A stretch of 33,044 nucleotides of DNA, from NCBI GenBank assembly GCA_016342385.1, contig JAEINM010000003.1:1-33044 (forward strand), read 5' to 3'. The stretch is from Spirochaetaceae bacterium (GTDB lineage Bacteria > Spirochaetota > Spirochaetia > DSM-2461). Position numbers and translations under genes: made by a program. The notes beneath the pieces were generated by a model, which worked only from the letters and a program-made list of their open reading frames with translations, searched no databases and was not told the origin of the DNA. This document shows positions 8,467-15,692 of the stretch, one piece after another (positions within the stretch are counted from its first letter, which is position 1; every line of letters begins with the position of its first letter).

Positions 8467-8469
8467 AAT
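8440..8469 (+). promoter_or_regulatory. Promoter of the filament locus, implying a leaderless mRNA
   Basis: TTTACT (8440-8445), an 18-base spacer and a perfect TATAAT (8464-8469) end six bases before the ATG at 8476. No Shine-Dalgarno sequence lies before this ATG. The transcript is expected to begin at about the start codon. Confidence 0.6.
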
Positions 8470-8475
8470 GAGCCT

Positions 8476-9987
8476 ATGGGCAGTAAGACATTCAGAGATA
8501 AGCTAAAAAAGGCTCAGGAATTCATCGGTGGAGGACATTATCGGGAAGCTCTTAGTCTCATCATAGATGAAGAGGTCTCCAGTGTTCGGGAATTATTCAA
8601 TAAAATAGCCTCTCTTATAGATATCGGTTTTGCTCTTCGCGATGAAAAGGTGCTCCGTTATGGCATTTATCTCTTTGAAGAGCACCACAAGGAGATTATC
8701 GTACTTGTGGATTACAGAGCTCTGGTCTACTACAATCTTGCCAATCAATATGCCAATATGGCGACACTGAAGTCATTTGATAACGATTACTATAGCTGCT
8801 TTTCCCGTAGTGAACTGCAGAAGGCTAAAATGTATTATTATCTCGCCCTGGAATCTGAGAAACTGGAAGTCGGATTGAAGCGGGATATTCATATCAGTCT
8901 GGCAAACTGTTTCCGCACATTGGGCCGTTTTGAAGAAGCTCTTGAACATTACAATAATGCCCTTTTAACAGATCCCTCATCACTAATCGCTCTGGATAAT
9001 AAGACTGAACTTATGGTGGGACTCTCTTCTCTGTACTGGGATAAACGGGATGAGATTCTTAAAGAGAGCTGGGATCTGATCCAGAGCAAAGTCAATGATC
9101 AAAATGCCGCTATGAATAAAGATCTTCTGACAAAAAGCCTGACAACGATAAAAGAGCTTATTTCCAGGAAAGATTATCTGCAGGAGGAACAGATCCTACC
9201 TGTTTATACTATTGAAAGTTCCAGTGATTTCGAACATTTCTACATTTCCTGGTGTATTAAAAATAAACTGTATCTTAACTTCTGCAATTTCTGCCGAAAA
9301 TGTGATTATGCAGCAGGTGACAGAGCAGTGATTAAGAAGCAGGATATCTCTATCGGAAGAGAAGACCGCGGTCGATTTCTCCGTTTGGCATCAGCATACA
9401 ATAAACTCAAAGCTGATTATGTCAGTTCCCGGTTTCTCCTGATCCTCTCCCAGTATGAAGATCTGGATCTGGGATTTGTCAATGTAATGGCTCCCATGAT
9501 AGAAGTGCCCGGTATGGAGATCATTGATATAAAAAGTTCACTACAGAATCAGGCCTTTTTATCTCTCTGGAGGATCTGGGATAATATAGCCGCCTTTCTC
9601 AATATATACCTTTCATTCAATATGACCGGTTATATCTCAATGAAAGATATATGGTATAGCGGGGGGAATGTTAAAAAAGAAATTATTGAAAAAAAAGACC
9701 TGCTGTTAAATTCGGTGTATGATATTTACTGTGACATGTATCAGGGTAGGTTTGAAAAACTTCCTCTTTTATTTGAAATCCTCAGTGGAAAAGGTAATAG
9801 TATTAGTAAAAGTGGTTTTAACGACGAATTGAATAGAGAGGAACTGACTATAGAATTGTTTCAGGTTGTACGTCACATTCTTATGATTCTTATGCAGATG
9901 CTCGATAGCGAGGAAAAAGATGATTCAGATTTTAGAATTAATTTCCCCCTCTATTCTTTTGAAATACCCGATGCGATTAAAATATAA
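8476..9987 (+). CDS. TPR-containing cytoplasmic protein, first gene of the filament locus
   Basis: This 503-residue protein has no signal peptide or membrane segment. The first 200 residues are helical repeats. The clearest tetratricopeptide unit is HISLANCFRTLGRFEEALEH with the following YNNALLTDPSS, near residues 138-172. The remainder is helical and matches no family I recognise. A cluster of Cys residues in LNFCNFCRKCDYAAGDRAV (about residues 264-282) could bind a metal, but this is speculative. The start was chosen because a perfect TATAAT box lies six bases upstream, and no in-frame alternative has a ribosome-binding site. The next gene starts 26 bases downstream on the same strand, so the two are probably cotranscribed. 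TPR proteins usually act as scaffolds, which fits a neighbouring filament system. Confidence 0.75.
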   Translation: MGSKTFRDKLKKAQEFIGGGHYREALSLIIDEEVSSVRELFNKIASLIDIGFALRDEKVLRYGIYLFEEHHKEIIVLVDYRALVYYNLANQYANMATLKSFDNDYYSCFSRSELQKAKMYYYLALESEKLEVGLKRDIHISLANCFRTLGRFEEALEHYNNALLTDPSSLIALDNKTELMVGLSSLYWDKRDEILKESWDLIQSKVNDQNAAMNKDLLTKSLTTIKELISRKDYLQEEQILPVYTIESSSDFEHFYISWCIKNKLYLNFCNFCRKCDYAAGDRAVIKKQDISIGREDRGRFLRLASAYNKLKADYVSSRFLLILSQYEDLDLGFVNVMAPMIEVPGMEIIDIKSSLQNQAFLSLWRIWDNIAAFLNIYLSFNMTGYISMKDIWYSGGNVKKEIIEKKDLLLNSVYDIYCDMYQGRFEKLPLLFEILSGKGNSISKSGFNDELNREELTIELFQVVRHILMILMQMLDSEEKDDSDFRINFPLYSFEIPDAIKI

Positions 9988-10013
9988 TAATTTTATACGA
10001 ACAGGACAATAAT

Positions 10014-12614
10014 ATGGCAACTGGATTGAACATTAAAAGAAACTCCCGGATTTTTCACATAGCAAATGAGTGTTATATCATCTATCTCGGTGTTAAGACC
10101 GATGAAGAAAAACCCTTTCTCCGTGTCGGAAATATGGAAAATATTGATAATAAAATACTCGATGTCATCTCCAATACAGTCATATCTTCACGATTTACAG
10201 GGAATCCTCTCTATGAATTGAATCTTGAGAAAACCCGGGAGATCAATTATATCGGAGATACTTCTGTTATTAACAGGATGAAAACCTATCTCGATAGTTT
10301 TCATCTTCCCTCTGAAGGTGCTGTGGATTATCATAAGATTAAAGATAGGGAAAAGAGAGATATTATTTATTTCTATAACAATGGGAATATAAAGCTCAAT
10401 TATAAAGAGGAATCTATTTTTGATCTCTACAAGCGTTCAGAAACGGATCTTCATTTTGTCAAACAATGTGACGAAATTAAAAAAAGCTTCTCCCGGAATC
10501 CCCTGCGTTATACGAAACACGATTTTCGTGAAAGTGGAATTCTTCTTTCTGGAAAGAGCCTGATTGTCTTTCATAATAGTCAGTTCTTTTCCGCTTACTT
10601 AAATAGAGACTATTTTTCAAAACTGGCAGCATCAGGTGTCGATCCCGATCAGATCACCGTTCACTATTCTCAAATCAAGGGTGGTACAGAAGATGAAGAT
10701 GCTTCATTTGCCCTGATTGAAATGCTCAAGCGCAGCAGTTACAGGGACTCGCTTTTTACAGTCCATGCCAAGTACCCCGATTACGCCCGCAAAATAGGGG
10801 CTTTATTTCCCGGTGCTCAGATCAGTAAATCAGGACCTGAATGGTGTGATGTTTTCAGTGGATTGAAGATGAGAGATCATGGAGCCGGATTGGAGATCAG
10901 TTGCAGTGGTATACCGATGAATCTGGCTATCGGCGACGAGCCGGCTTTTCCGGAGGTTCTGGCTCTTAATCATCATACCAGGACTCTCTCAATTAAAGGG
11001 GAGCATCAAACCCATGAAATAAGCATTCCCGATGGAATCCTTTGTAATATTAAAGACAAACCCTCTGACATGAGTGATCTGACTGAAGTTTACATATCAC
11101 GATTTGTACCTTTGATTAAAGGTTTTTCTTCAGAGGATGATTTTAAGGTTTCTGTAGCCATTCAGAAATTATTGAAAATGCTCGCTTCTGTGGCTGACGG
11201 TAAAGCAAAATCGGGGCTGATTATGAGAAGCTCTGTTTTTAACTTTTCCGATCTGTTAAAAAACCTTCATTTGAAAAATGACTCAATTGTAACTTTTTTT
11301 CTGCAAAATGCTCTGACCATTCTGGATCTGGCCTTAAGTCGATCAGATATGGAAGGTAAGATTGTTAAGAATATAACATCAATTAAAAGTGATATTCAAA
11401 GTATACTGACCAAATCGGAAAAAGCTGATTCTCTATTGCCCGTGGCCGCAGATATTTATATAAGGGAATTCCCCATGCTCTTATTCCGATCTGTTAAAAG
11501 TACGGCAAAAAAAGCTGATTATCTTCTGGCGGCACAGTTGGCTGACGATATTCAGGGCGAACACGATCTTTCTCCCCAGTATTATAAAGATGAAAAGATG
11601 CGCTTGTTAAAACTAATCGATATGCTGAATTCTGCAACAGACCTCGAGGTTGATAAGCTCCTGGAGAGAGAAAAACCGGCAGAACCTTACAGAGCCAGGA
11701 AAACGGAAATATTGGACAGCCGTGGTAAAAGAACAGAAAGTGTCCTAGGTGAATCAGAAAAATATGGAACCAGCCGAAAGGGCCTTAACGCGATCAGACG
11801 GAAGGACAATGGTCGATGGCCATTGTGGCTGTTGCTTCTACTCATTCCTTTCCTTCTCCTTTTATTGTGGGGCGGGTATAGAGGTATTAATTATCTGGCG
11901 AATCGCGATAAAACTGATCCTGTTGCTGTGCGGGGAGACATGGAGACAGGAGAAGGCAGACAGGAAGACGGTTCTGCAGAAGATAGTGTTGCGGATGAAG
12001 CAGCTGGGGATAGAACCACTTCGGATAGTACTGCCGCAGATAGTACTGCCGCAGATGGCACTGCCGCAGATGGCACTACCGCAGATGGTATTACCGAAAG
12101 TGAAAAAAATTCAGAAATAACGGAAACAGAATTAAAGCTTAAGGAAACTGACGCCGAAACAGATAATAGAGAGAATCAGCCTGAAGAAATTATCATGGAA
12201 ACCGATAGCCGGCCCTCTACAGTGGAAGAGGTCAAAGCCTATCTTTCTGTTGGTGATTTCTATATTTCAGAGATTGATGTTCATCTTACTTCCAATGAGA
12301 TTGCTGTGGAAAATAATTACAGAGATCTCGATTATGAAGTATATGATGGTGCCGATCCCGATTGGATATATCCGGGTAATAAAATAGTGTTGCCCGATGG
12401 AAATATCCACTATGTTAAAAAAGGTGATACTATCTGGTATATGGCAGCCAGGTATATCAGAACTACGCTGGATAGGGATATTCCTATTTATGAGATGAAT
12501 CGCGTAGATGCTGAGAACGGTAATGCAAAGGCAATATCGGTACTTGAAGAATTAATGGAAAGCACTCCCTGTGAAACTTTTCGTGAAAAAATACATGAAG
12601 TTTTAAAAAATTAA
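10014..12614 (+). CDS. Single-pass protein with large cytoplasmic domain and periplasmic LysM end
   Basis: The 866-residue protein has no signal peptide. Residues 1-600 lack membrane segments and are presumably cytoplasmic. One strong transmembrane helix (about 602-620, WPLWLLLLLIPFLLLLLW) follows a basic stretch (RRKDNGR), so the positive-inside rule puts the C-terminus outside. An acidic low-complexity linker (about 640-735) with repeated STAAD/GTAAD units leads to a LysM-like region (about 740-820). That region contains DPDWIYPGNKIVLPDG and HYVKKGDTIWYMAARY, and LysM binds peptidoglycan glycans. The N-terminal 300 residues match no family I can name with confidence; a degenerate metallo-beta-lactamase-like fold is possible but unproven. 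It lies 26 bases after the TPR gene and 123 before cfpA. The topology suggests a link between a cytoplasmic structure and the cell wall. Confidence 0.78.
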   Translation: MATGLNIKRNSRIFHIANECYIIYLGVKTDEEKPFLRVGNMENIDNKILDVISNTVISSRFTGNPLYELNLEKTREINYIGDTSVINRMKTYLDSFHLPSEGAVDYHKIKDREKRDIIYFYNNGNIKLNYKEESIFDLYKRSETDLHFVKQCDEIKKSFSRNPLRYTKHDFRESGILLSGKSLIVFHNSQFFSAYLNRDYFSKLAASGVDPDQITVHYSQIKGGTEDEDASFALIEMLKRSSYRDSLFTVHAKYPDYARKIGALFPGAQISKSGPEWCDVFSGLKMRDHGAGLEISCSGIPMNLAIGDEPAFPEVLALNHHTRTLSIKGEHQTHEISIPDGILCNIKDKPSDMSDLTEVYISRFVPLIKGFSSEDDFKVSVAIQKLLKMLASVADGKAKSGLIMRSSVFNFSDLLKNLHLKNDSIVTFFLQNALTILDLALSRSDMEGKIVKNITSIKSDIQSILTKSEKADSLLPVAADIYIREFPMLLFRSVKSTAKKADYLLAAQLADDIQGEHDLSPQYYKDEKMRLLKLIDMLNSATDLEVDKLLEREKPAEPYRARKTEILDSRGKRTESVLGESEKYGTSRKGLNAIRRKDNGRWPLWLLLLLIPFLLLLLWGGYRGINYLANRDKTDPVAVRGDMETGEGRQEDGSAEDSVADEAAGDRTTSDSTAADSTAADGTAADGTTADGITESEKNSEITETELKLKETDAETDNRENQPEEIIMETDSRPSTVEEVKAYLSVGDFYISEIDVHLTSNEIAVENNYRDLDYEVYDGADPDWIYPGNKIVLPDGNIHYVKKGDTIWYMAARYIRTTLDRDIPIYEMNRVDAENGNAKAISVLEELMESTPCETFREKIHEVLKN
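12009..12098 (+). repeat. In-frame 15-base tandem repeat in the LysM protein linker
   Basis: Six 15-base units run from 12009 to 12098. Copies at 12024 and 12039 are identical (GATAGTACTGCCGCA), and the next three differ at one to five bases. They encode the five-residue unit D(S/G)T(A/T)A in the acidic periplasmic linker. The period is a multiple of three, so copy-number changes would keep the reading frame. Confidence 0.85.
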
Positions 12615-12737
12615 GGTTTTTTTAAGAAAAGTGTTGTATTTTGAACTTTAAAGTGGCAATTGGAAGAGCAATAAATTAAAATTCTTTTTAGTGCTTTAAA
12701 ATTGTATATATAAAAAATTTATATCGAGGAGAGTCAC
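12615..12737. other. AT-rich gap before cfpA
   Basis: This 123-base gap is very AT-rich. It contains TATATA/TATAAA at 12705-12714 that could be a -10 box, but I see no convincing -35 box. GAGGAGAG at 12726-12733 is a strong ribosome-binding site for cfpA. A separate cfpA promoter is likely given the expected abundance of the filament protein, but is not demonstrated by the sequence. Confidence 0.4.
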
Positions 12738-14729
12738 ATGGCAGGAGATCTTCCTAGAAGTCCCAATGTATTTCATCCAACTAAACCTTCGGCAGTAGGT
12801 TCCAGAAACAGTCTTGCTCAGGAAGGACGTGAGCAAAATGAAGAATTTGATCGGTTAATAACTGAGGAAAGTGAAAAAGTTCTCAAGGAAGTAACCACAA
12901 GACTGCCACCTGAAGTTCTGAAAGAACTTGATGTGATGGGTGGTCTTAAACAAAAAGTTTATAACTACTATAACCAGAATTACCAGAACATGTTCAACCG
13001 TTATATCGTTACGACTGAAGATGAAATGGTTAAAAAAATCAGAAACTTTGTTGATAAAGAAGAAACAAAGGCTTTAGCCAGGTATACGCCTAAAGAAATT
13101 TCTGAACTTTTAGATCAGGTCGGTGGGGCAGATAAATTTAATACAGGTGAAATTGAGAAATCAATGATCAATATGTATGGTCACCTTCAGGGCCATATGC
13201 AGAGAGGTATGAATGACCTTGAAAATGAAACTAACTCACTTCTGAGACAGAAGACCGATGTTGGTGCGTTTATTCGTGGAGAGAATGCATACTCAATTGT
13301 TAAGTGTGCCTTTAAAGACAATCCGATTAAACCCAAAACTATATCCGATGTTAAACTTTCTGTTAATATTCTTGACTCTGAACTGATTTCACCGATTTTC
13401 CAGTATCAGGCTTCTGTCGAGTATATTATTAAAGATCAGATTTCCAAGACAATCATAGATATGATTGATAAAGAAGTTGAGGTTTTCCAGGATCAGCTTG
13501 TTGATGAAGGAAAAGAGGAGCTGGCTGATTCTGAAATAATGTTTGAGAGAATCAAAAGAGTTCCTGACTTTACAGATGATGACAAGGAAAATGCTGATTC
13601 CAGAAGATATACATTCATGGCAAAAGAGCTGGTTGATAAGATTGAAGGTCTTAGGGCAGAAATCCCTAAAGATGAATTTGATTCCCAGAACATTCGAGAA
13701 AATATTAAGAAAATTGTCGATATTGAGAATATTAGAAACAGGGGTTTTAATACGGCTGTCAATAATATTACCGCTATCCTCGATACGAGCAAAATGGGTT
13801 ATCAGTATATTGAAAACCTGAAGAATGGTCGTGAACTTATTATCAGAGAATATGAAGATACAAATGAACTAATGCTTCCCGATGAGCGCTATGCTATAAA
13901 GCTGAAATATTATGATCACAGCCAGCTTGTAAAAATCAGAGCGGCCTATGATCTGCAGATGGATGAATTCAGAAAAGAAATCATTCATATCTGGGATGTG
14001 GCGGAAGTCGTTTACCAGGGTACAAAGCGATTTGGAAGAATCGATGACTTCGATGATCTTGCACTGAAAACCAAAGGTAAATTGTCGAAACTGGTTGGAA
14101 ACAGAGGCATACACAATCTTCAGGGTGATACTCTTTATGAAGATGAAGTCAAACTCTGGAACGAGATTCTTCAATTAAAAGCAGAGGATACAGAAGTTGA
14201 AAAACTCAATCAGACTTATCTTCATGAAAAAGATCTTCTGAAAAAAATGTTAAGAAGAGTTCGGGCTAAAGTAAAAACTACTTTCGGTTATGAAAATCCT
14301 AAAACAAGAGTTGTTATGGATCAGAGAATTGATTTTCTGGAAAATGAATTTGAATCTTTTGATTACCAGATTAATCCTTATCACATCCAGCCGGGTATAA
14401 TCCTTGATGTAGACATTACCAGTATCAAGAGAAAGAAATTTACTCTTAACAGAATGGCTAATGTTCTCAATGAATTCCTCAATGGTGTGTCAAAAGGATT
14501 CCAGGATGCTGCATTTGCTTCATTTAAACGAAGACGGTCAACAGTTCGTGAAGATATTAATCAGAGCTTTGCTTCTGATGTTTCCGCCAGCGAGCAGTCC
14601 CAGAGCAGTTATTCCATGGATCAGTTGAAAGCTAAAGGTGCACAGTCCGATGAGGCCAAAGGCAAAGCAGACGTTACACCTAAAAGGCGTAGTAAAAAAA
14701 TAAATATGGACGAATTAAGCGAGCTTTAA
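12738..14729 (+). CDS. cfpA: Cytoplasmic filament protein A
   Basis: CfpA builds the ribbon of cytoplasmic filaments that runs along the inside of the inner membrane in treponemes. In Treponema denticola its loss disturbs cell division and gives chained cells (established work, from memory). The 663-residue protein matches the expected length (about 680) and character. It has no signal or membrane segment, an N-terminus beginning MAGDLPRSPNVFHPTKPS, a long charged helical and probably coiled-coil body, and a basic C-terminus (KRRSKKINMDELSEL). The following genes, an unknown protein and a PPDK-like protein, repeat the order I recall around T. pallidum TP0748. A strong GAGGAGAG ribosome-binding site sits five bases before the ATG, as expected for an abundant protein. 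I rely on remembered features and synteny, not an alignment. Confidence 0.85.
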   Translation: MAGDLPRSPNVFHPTKPSAVGSRNSLAQEGREQNEEFDRLITEESEKVLKEVTTRLPPEVLKELDVMGGLKQKVYNYYNQNYQNMFNRYIVTTEDEMVKKIRNFVDKEETKALARYTPKEISELLDQVGGADKFNTGEIEKSMINMYGHLQGHMQRGMNDLENETNSLLRQKTDVGAFIRGENAYSIVKCAFKDNPIKPKTISDVKLSVNILDSELISPIFQYQASVEYIIKDQISKTIIDMIDKEVEVFQDQLVDEGKEELADSEIMFERIKRVPDFTDDDKENADSRRYTFMAKELVDKIEGLRAEIPKDEFDSQNIRENIKKIVDIENIRNRGFNTAVNNITAILDTSKMGYQYIENLKNGRELIIREYEDTNELMLPDERYAIKLKYYDHSQLVKIRAAYDLQMDEFRKEIIHIWDVAEVVYQGTKRFGRIDDFDDLALKTKGKLSKLVGNRGIHNLQGDTLYEDEVKLWNEILQLKAEDTEVEKLNQTYLHEKDLLKKMLRRVRAKVKTTFGYENPKTRVVMDQRIDFLENEFESFDYQINPYHIQPGIILDVDITSIKRKKFTLNRMANVLNEFLNGVSKGFQDAAFASFKRRRSTVREDINQSFASDVSASEQSQSSYSMDQLKAKGAQSDEAKGKADVTPKRRSKKINMDELSEL

Positions 14730-14732
14730 TGT

Positions 14733-15677
14733 ATGAAAGAAGTAGACAGTGCCAATAAACTGAATCTACTTTCAAGCAGGGCGGGATTTAATCTCGCTCT
14801 GCGTCACTTTAAAAGGGTTCTGGCTTTTTCTTCAGAAGTCGACGACGGTGAAAATCTGGCCGATCTTTTAAATGAGGCGCTTGATGAAAGTGAAATTCAG
14901 GAAAACCAGATTAGACCTATCATAAACTCATTACTGATTCAGAAATTCAACTACAAATATAAATCACACAACCTTGTTGAGTCGGTTATCTTTTCAGAAA
15001 AAATCATCAATACTGTAAATCAGTGGACTGCAATAGAACTTGTTGTATTGTATTATAATCCATCGTCAGAAATCTCAGTCATAAATCCCAAAAACCGATC
15101 AAACATTGACACTGAACAGCGTCTGGTTAAGGATGAGCTGATAGTCTGTTATTCAGGAGCTGCAGAAGAAGGTGTTTCTGATACAACTCTGAGATCAGCA
15201 GCAGATGACTTTTTAAAACTCATATATGGTGAGGATGTTGCCGTCCGGGATGATTACAAAAGCTGCCGGGGAAGCTTTTCAAAAAAAACAGCTGCTCCTG
15301 AAAAAGTTGTCCTTAATAAACCTGTAGATCCTCAACCTTCAGGGAAAAGAAGGGTTACCACAAAATATGGTGTTCAGGTGACAAATGAAGTTTTTCACAA
15401 TGGGAATGTTGAAGCTTGGAAGAAAATAATCGATAGTTATACAACTGCTTATCCCGGGACTGAAATACTTGTGTGGTACGAGGATGAAAAGATAAATGAT
15501 ATTAATGCTCTATTTAAGTGGGGTAAAGTAAAACACGGGTGTCCTATTATGTTCAGTGTTGCCGGTGATGAAATAAAGGATGTTTCCAAGCTAAAAAAAT
15601 ACCTTTTTGAAGGAGCCAGTTCCCGGTTCGAGGCTTTTTTAAAGGGTGCTGTAGGAAGTGTTCTGGATCTATTTTAA
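14733..15677 (+). CDS. Unknown cytoplasmic protein between cfpA and the PPDK-like gene
   Basis: The 314-residue protein has no signal peptide or transmembrane segment, and I recognise no family. The N-terminal part (about 1-185) is mixed helix and strand, and a Lys/Pro-rich linker (about 186-215) separates it from a C-terminal domain. That domain contains FHNGNVEAWKKIIDSY, TEILVWYEDEKINDINALFK and GCPIMFSVAG and ends in the hydrophobic SVLDLF. It begins three bases after the cfpA stop with no obvious ribosome-binding site, so translation is probably coupled to cfpA. The PPDK-like gene follows after 15 bases. The position matches the hypothetical gene I recall between cfpA and ppdK in T. pallidum. 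A role as a filament accessory or as partner of the PPDK-like protein is inference. Confidence 0.7.
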   Translation: MKEVDSANKLNLLSSRAGFNLALRHFKRVLAFSSEVDDGENLADLLNEALDESEIQENQIRPIINSLLIQKFNYKYKSHNLVESVIFSEKIINTVNQWTAIELVVLYYNPSSEISVINPKNRSNIDTEQRLVKDELIVCYSGAAEEGVSDTTLRSAADDFLKLIYGEDVAVRDDYKSCRGSFSKKTAAPEKVVLNKPVDPQPSGKRRVTTKYGVQVTNEVFHNGNVEAWKKIIDSYTTAYPGTEILVWYEDEKINDINALFKWGKVKHGCPIMFSVAGDEIKDVSKLKKYLFEGASSRFEAFLKGAVGSVLDLF

Positions 15678-15692
15678 TAAAGGGTTTTACAT

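Noticed and set aside
10014..10914. Metallo-beta-lactamase fold in the N-terminus of the LysM protein
   Set aside because: The order of strands and a HYSQIKGG segment are suggestive, but the metal-binding HxHxDH motif is absent, so the fold cannot be supported from sequence alone.
11749..12120. A second reading frame of 123 codons over the membrane and linker region of the LysM protein
   Set aside because: It is a shadow of the repeat-rich main gene. The main frame encodes a coherent membrane helix, linker and LysM region.
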